Assembly: GCA_025924755.1 (NCBI GenBank)
Contig: JAICHT010000015.1
Span: 1-22,721 of the forward strand
DNA length: 22,721 bases
Reading direction: 5' to 3'
Source: Chitinophagaceae bacterium
GTDB taxonomy: Bacteria; Bacteroidota; Bacteroidia; Chitinophagales; Chitinophagaceae
In this document: in pieces, positions 22,314 through 22,721 of the stretch
Layout of the letters: the number at the start of each line of letters is the position of its first letter
Numbering within the stretch: position 1 is the stretch's first letter
Notes under the pieces: generated by a model
What the model saw: the letters and a program-made list of their open reading frames with translations, nothing else
What the model was told of the DNA's origin: nothing
Database searches by the model: none
Program-made: the position numbers and the translations under genes

Positions 22314-22721
22314 ATGAATCGTTTTCTTCACAAATTAATAGGTCTCTTTTTTTGCTTAAGTGTAGCAGCTTTCCCGGCGCATGCTACTGATGCTGATACT
22401 ACAATAAAATCAGCCAACATAAAGTCGTATAACTCAGATAATGGTGGGCTTCAACTTCCGGAAGGGTTTAGTTCTACCATATTTGCTGATGGATTGGGAA
22501 GATCGCGGCATATAGCGGTAAACAGTAACGGGGATGTATATGTGAAACTTGATAAATTAAAAGATGGACATGGTATCATCCGGCTACGCGATACCAATGG
22601 CGATGGAAAAGCAGATGGTACCAAAGGTTTTGGCAACTATACCGGCACTGGTATCGCTATTAAAAACGGATACCTCTATGCATCATCCAATACTACTGTT
22701 TACCGGTATAAATTGGATAGC
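22314..22721 (+). CDS. PQQ-type (sorbosone/glucose dehydrogenase-like) sugar dehydrogenase, N-terminal part
   Basis: This gene is open to the window end (136 codons seen, no stop). It begins with ATG at 22314 and a signal peptide, MNRFLHKLIGLFFCLSVAAF then PAHA|TDAD. The mature part has LQLPEGFSSTIFADGLGRSR, HIAVNSNGDVYVKL, a calcium-loop-like DTNGDGKADG, and the blade-like repeat GIAIKNGYLYASSNTTVYRY. This is the start of the six-bladed beta-propeller of soluble PQQ-dependent sugar dehydrogenases and L-sorbosone dehydrogenase-like proteins, which oxidise sugars in the periplasm. Substrate cannot be inferred. It lies 37 nt after hisC with no clear terminator between, and no functional tie to histidine is apparent. 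Confidence 0.78.
   Translation, partial: MNRFLHKLIGLFFCLSVAAFPAHATDADTTIKSANIKSYNSDNGGLQLPEGFSSTIFADGLGRSRHIAVNSNGDVYVKLDKLKDGHGIIRLRDTNGDGKADGTKGFGNYTGTGIAIKNGYLYASSNTTVYRYKLDS

Noticed and set aside
1..22721. Mobile element, phage, CRISPR array, tRNA or defence system
   Set aside because: No transposase, integrase, recombinase, repeat-spacer array, tRNA-like cloverleaf or restriction/abortive-infection gene was found; gene order and codon use look uniform and core-like.

Overview
The window reads as chromosome from a Bacteroidota (Bacteroidetes) member, most likely of the Chitinophagaceae or relatives. The evidence is: Bacteroidota-restricted families (DUF5362, the type IX secretion plug protein DUF5103, a lipidated TamA-like Omp85 protein); start codons without Shine-Dalgarno sequences; repeated TAnnTTTG(C) -7 promoter boxes; many Sec and lipoprotein signal peptides. 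The content is core chromosome. I see no transposase, integrase, phage gene, CRISPR array, tRNA or rRNA. No gene-free gap exceeds 300 bases.

Layout. 1-1033: a FadL/PorV-like outer-membrane protein (partial) and a Tyr/Asn/Ser-rich lipoprotein, both minus strand, separated by a long hairpin. 1266-4146: proS, a DUF5362 membrane protein, and a minus-strand RDD membrane protein. 4244-9458: a tight five-gene operon, SpoIIM-like / DUF4129 / DUF4350 / MoxR AAA ATPase / DUF58, which with the divergent RDD gene forms a recurrent MoxR membrane-chaperone neighbourhood. 9490-14464: truB, a TamA-like Omp85 lipoprotein, a SpoU/TrmH RNA methyltransferase and a LolC/LolE-type permease, packed with divergent starts 16 nt apart and overlapping convergent ends. 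14623-15903: the T9SS plug protein. 16011-16140: the small SRP RNA with a strong terminator. 16228-18761: a fructose-6-phosphate aldolase/transaldolase gene, a small exported protein, and an exported TlpA-like thioredoxin.

The most informative part is 18813-22276, a histidine biosynthesis operon hisG-hisD-hisC preceded by what looks like a complete ribosome-mediated transcription attenuator. A consensus promoter (TTTG-N19-TATTTTTG) lies about 10 nt before a 16-codon ORF encoding MKPVVHIHHAHLYCKR, which has four His codons within six. The leader stop codon is embedded in segment A (GGTAAGCC), which can pair with segment B (GGCTTACC). B can instead pair with segment C (GGTAAGCC) to form a 10-bp intrinsic terminator just before hisG. 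hisB does not follow hisC; an exported PQQ-type sugar dehydrogenase gene begins there and runs off the window.

Gene starts were revised where the longest open frame was not the best choice: truB (9490), moxR (7148), trmH (12498), plug (14623) and fsa (16228). Three genes of the MoxR operon appear to start with TTG, and the Lol-type permease starts with GTG.
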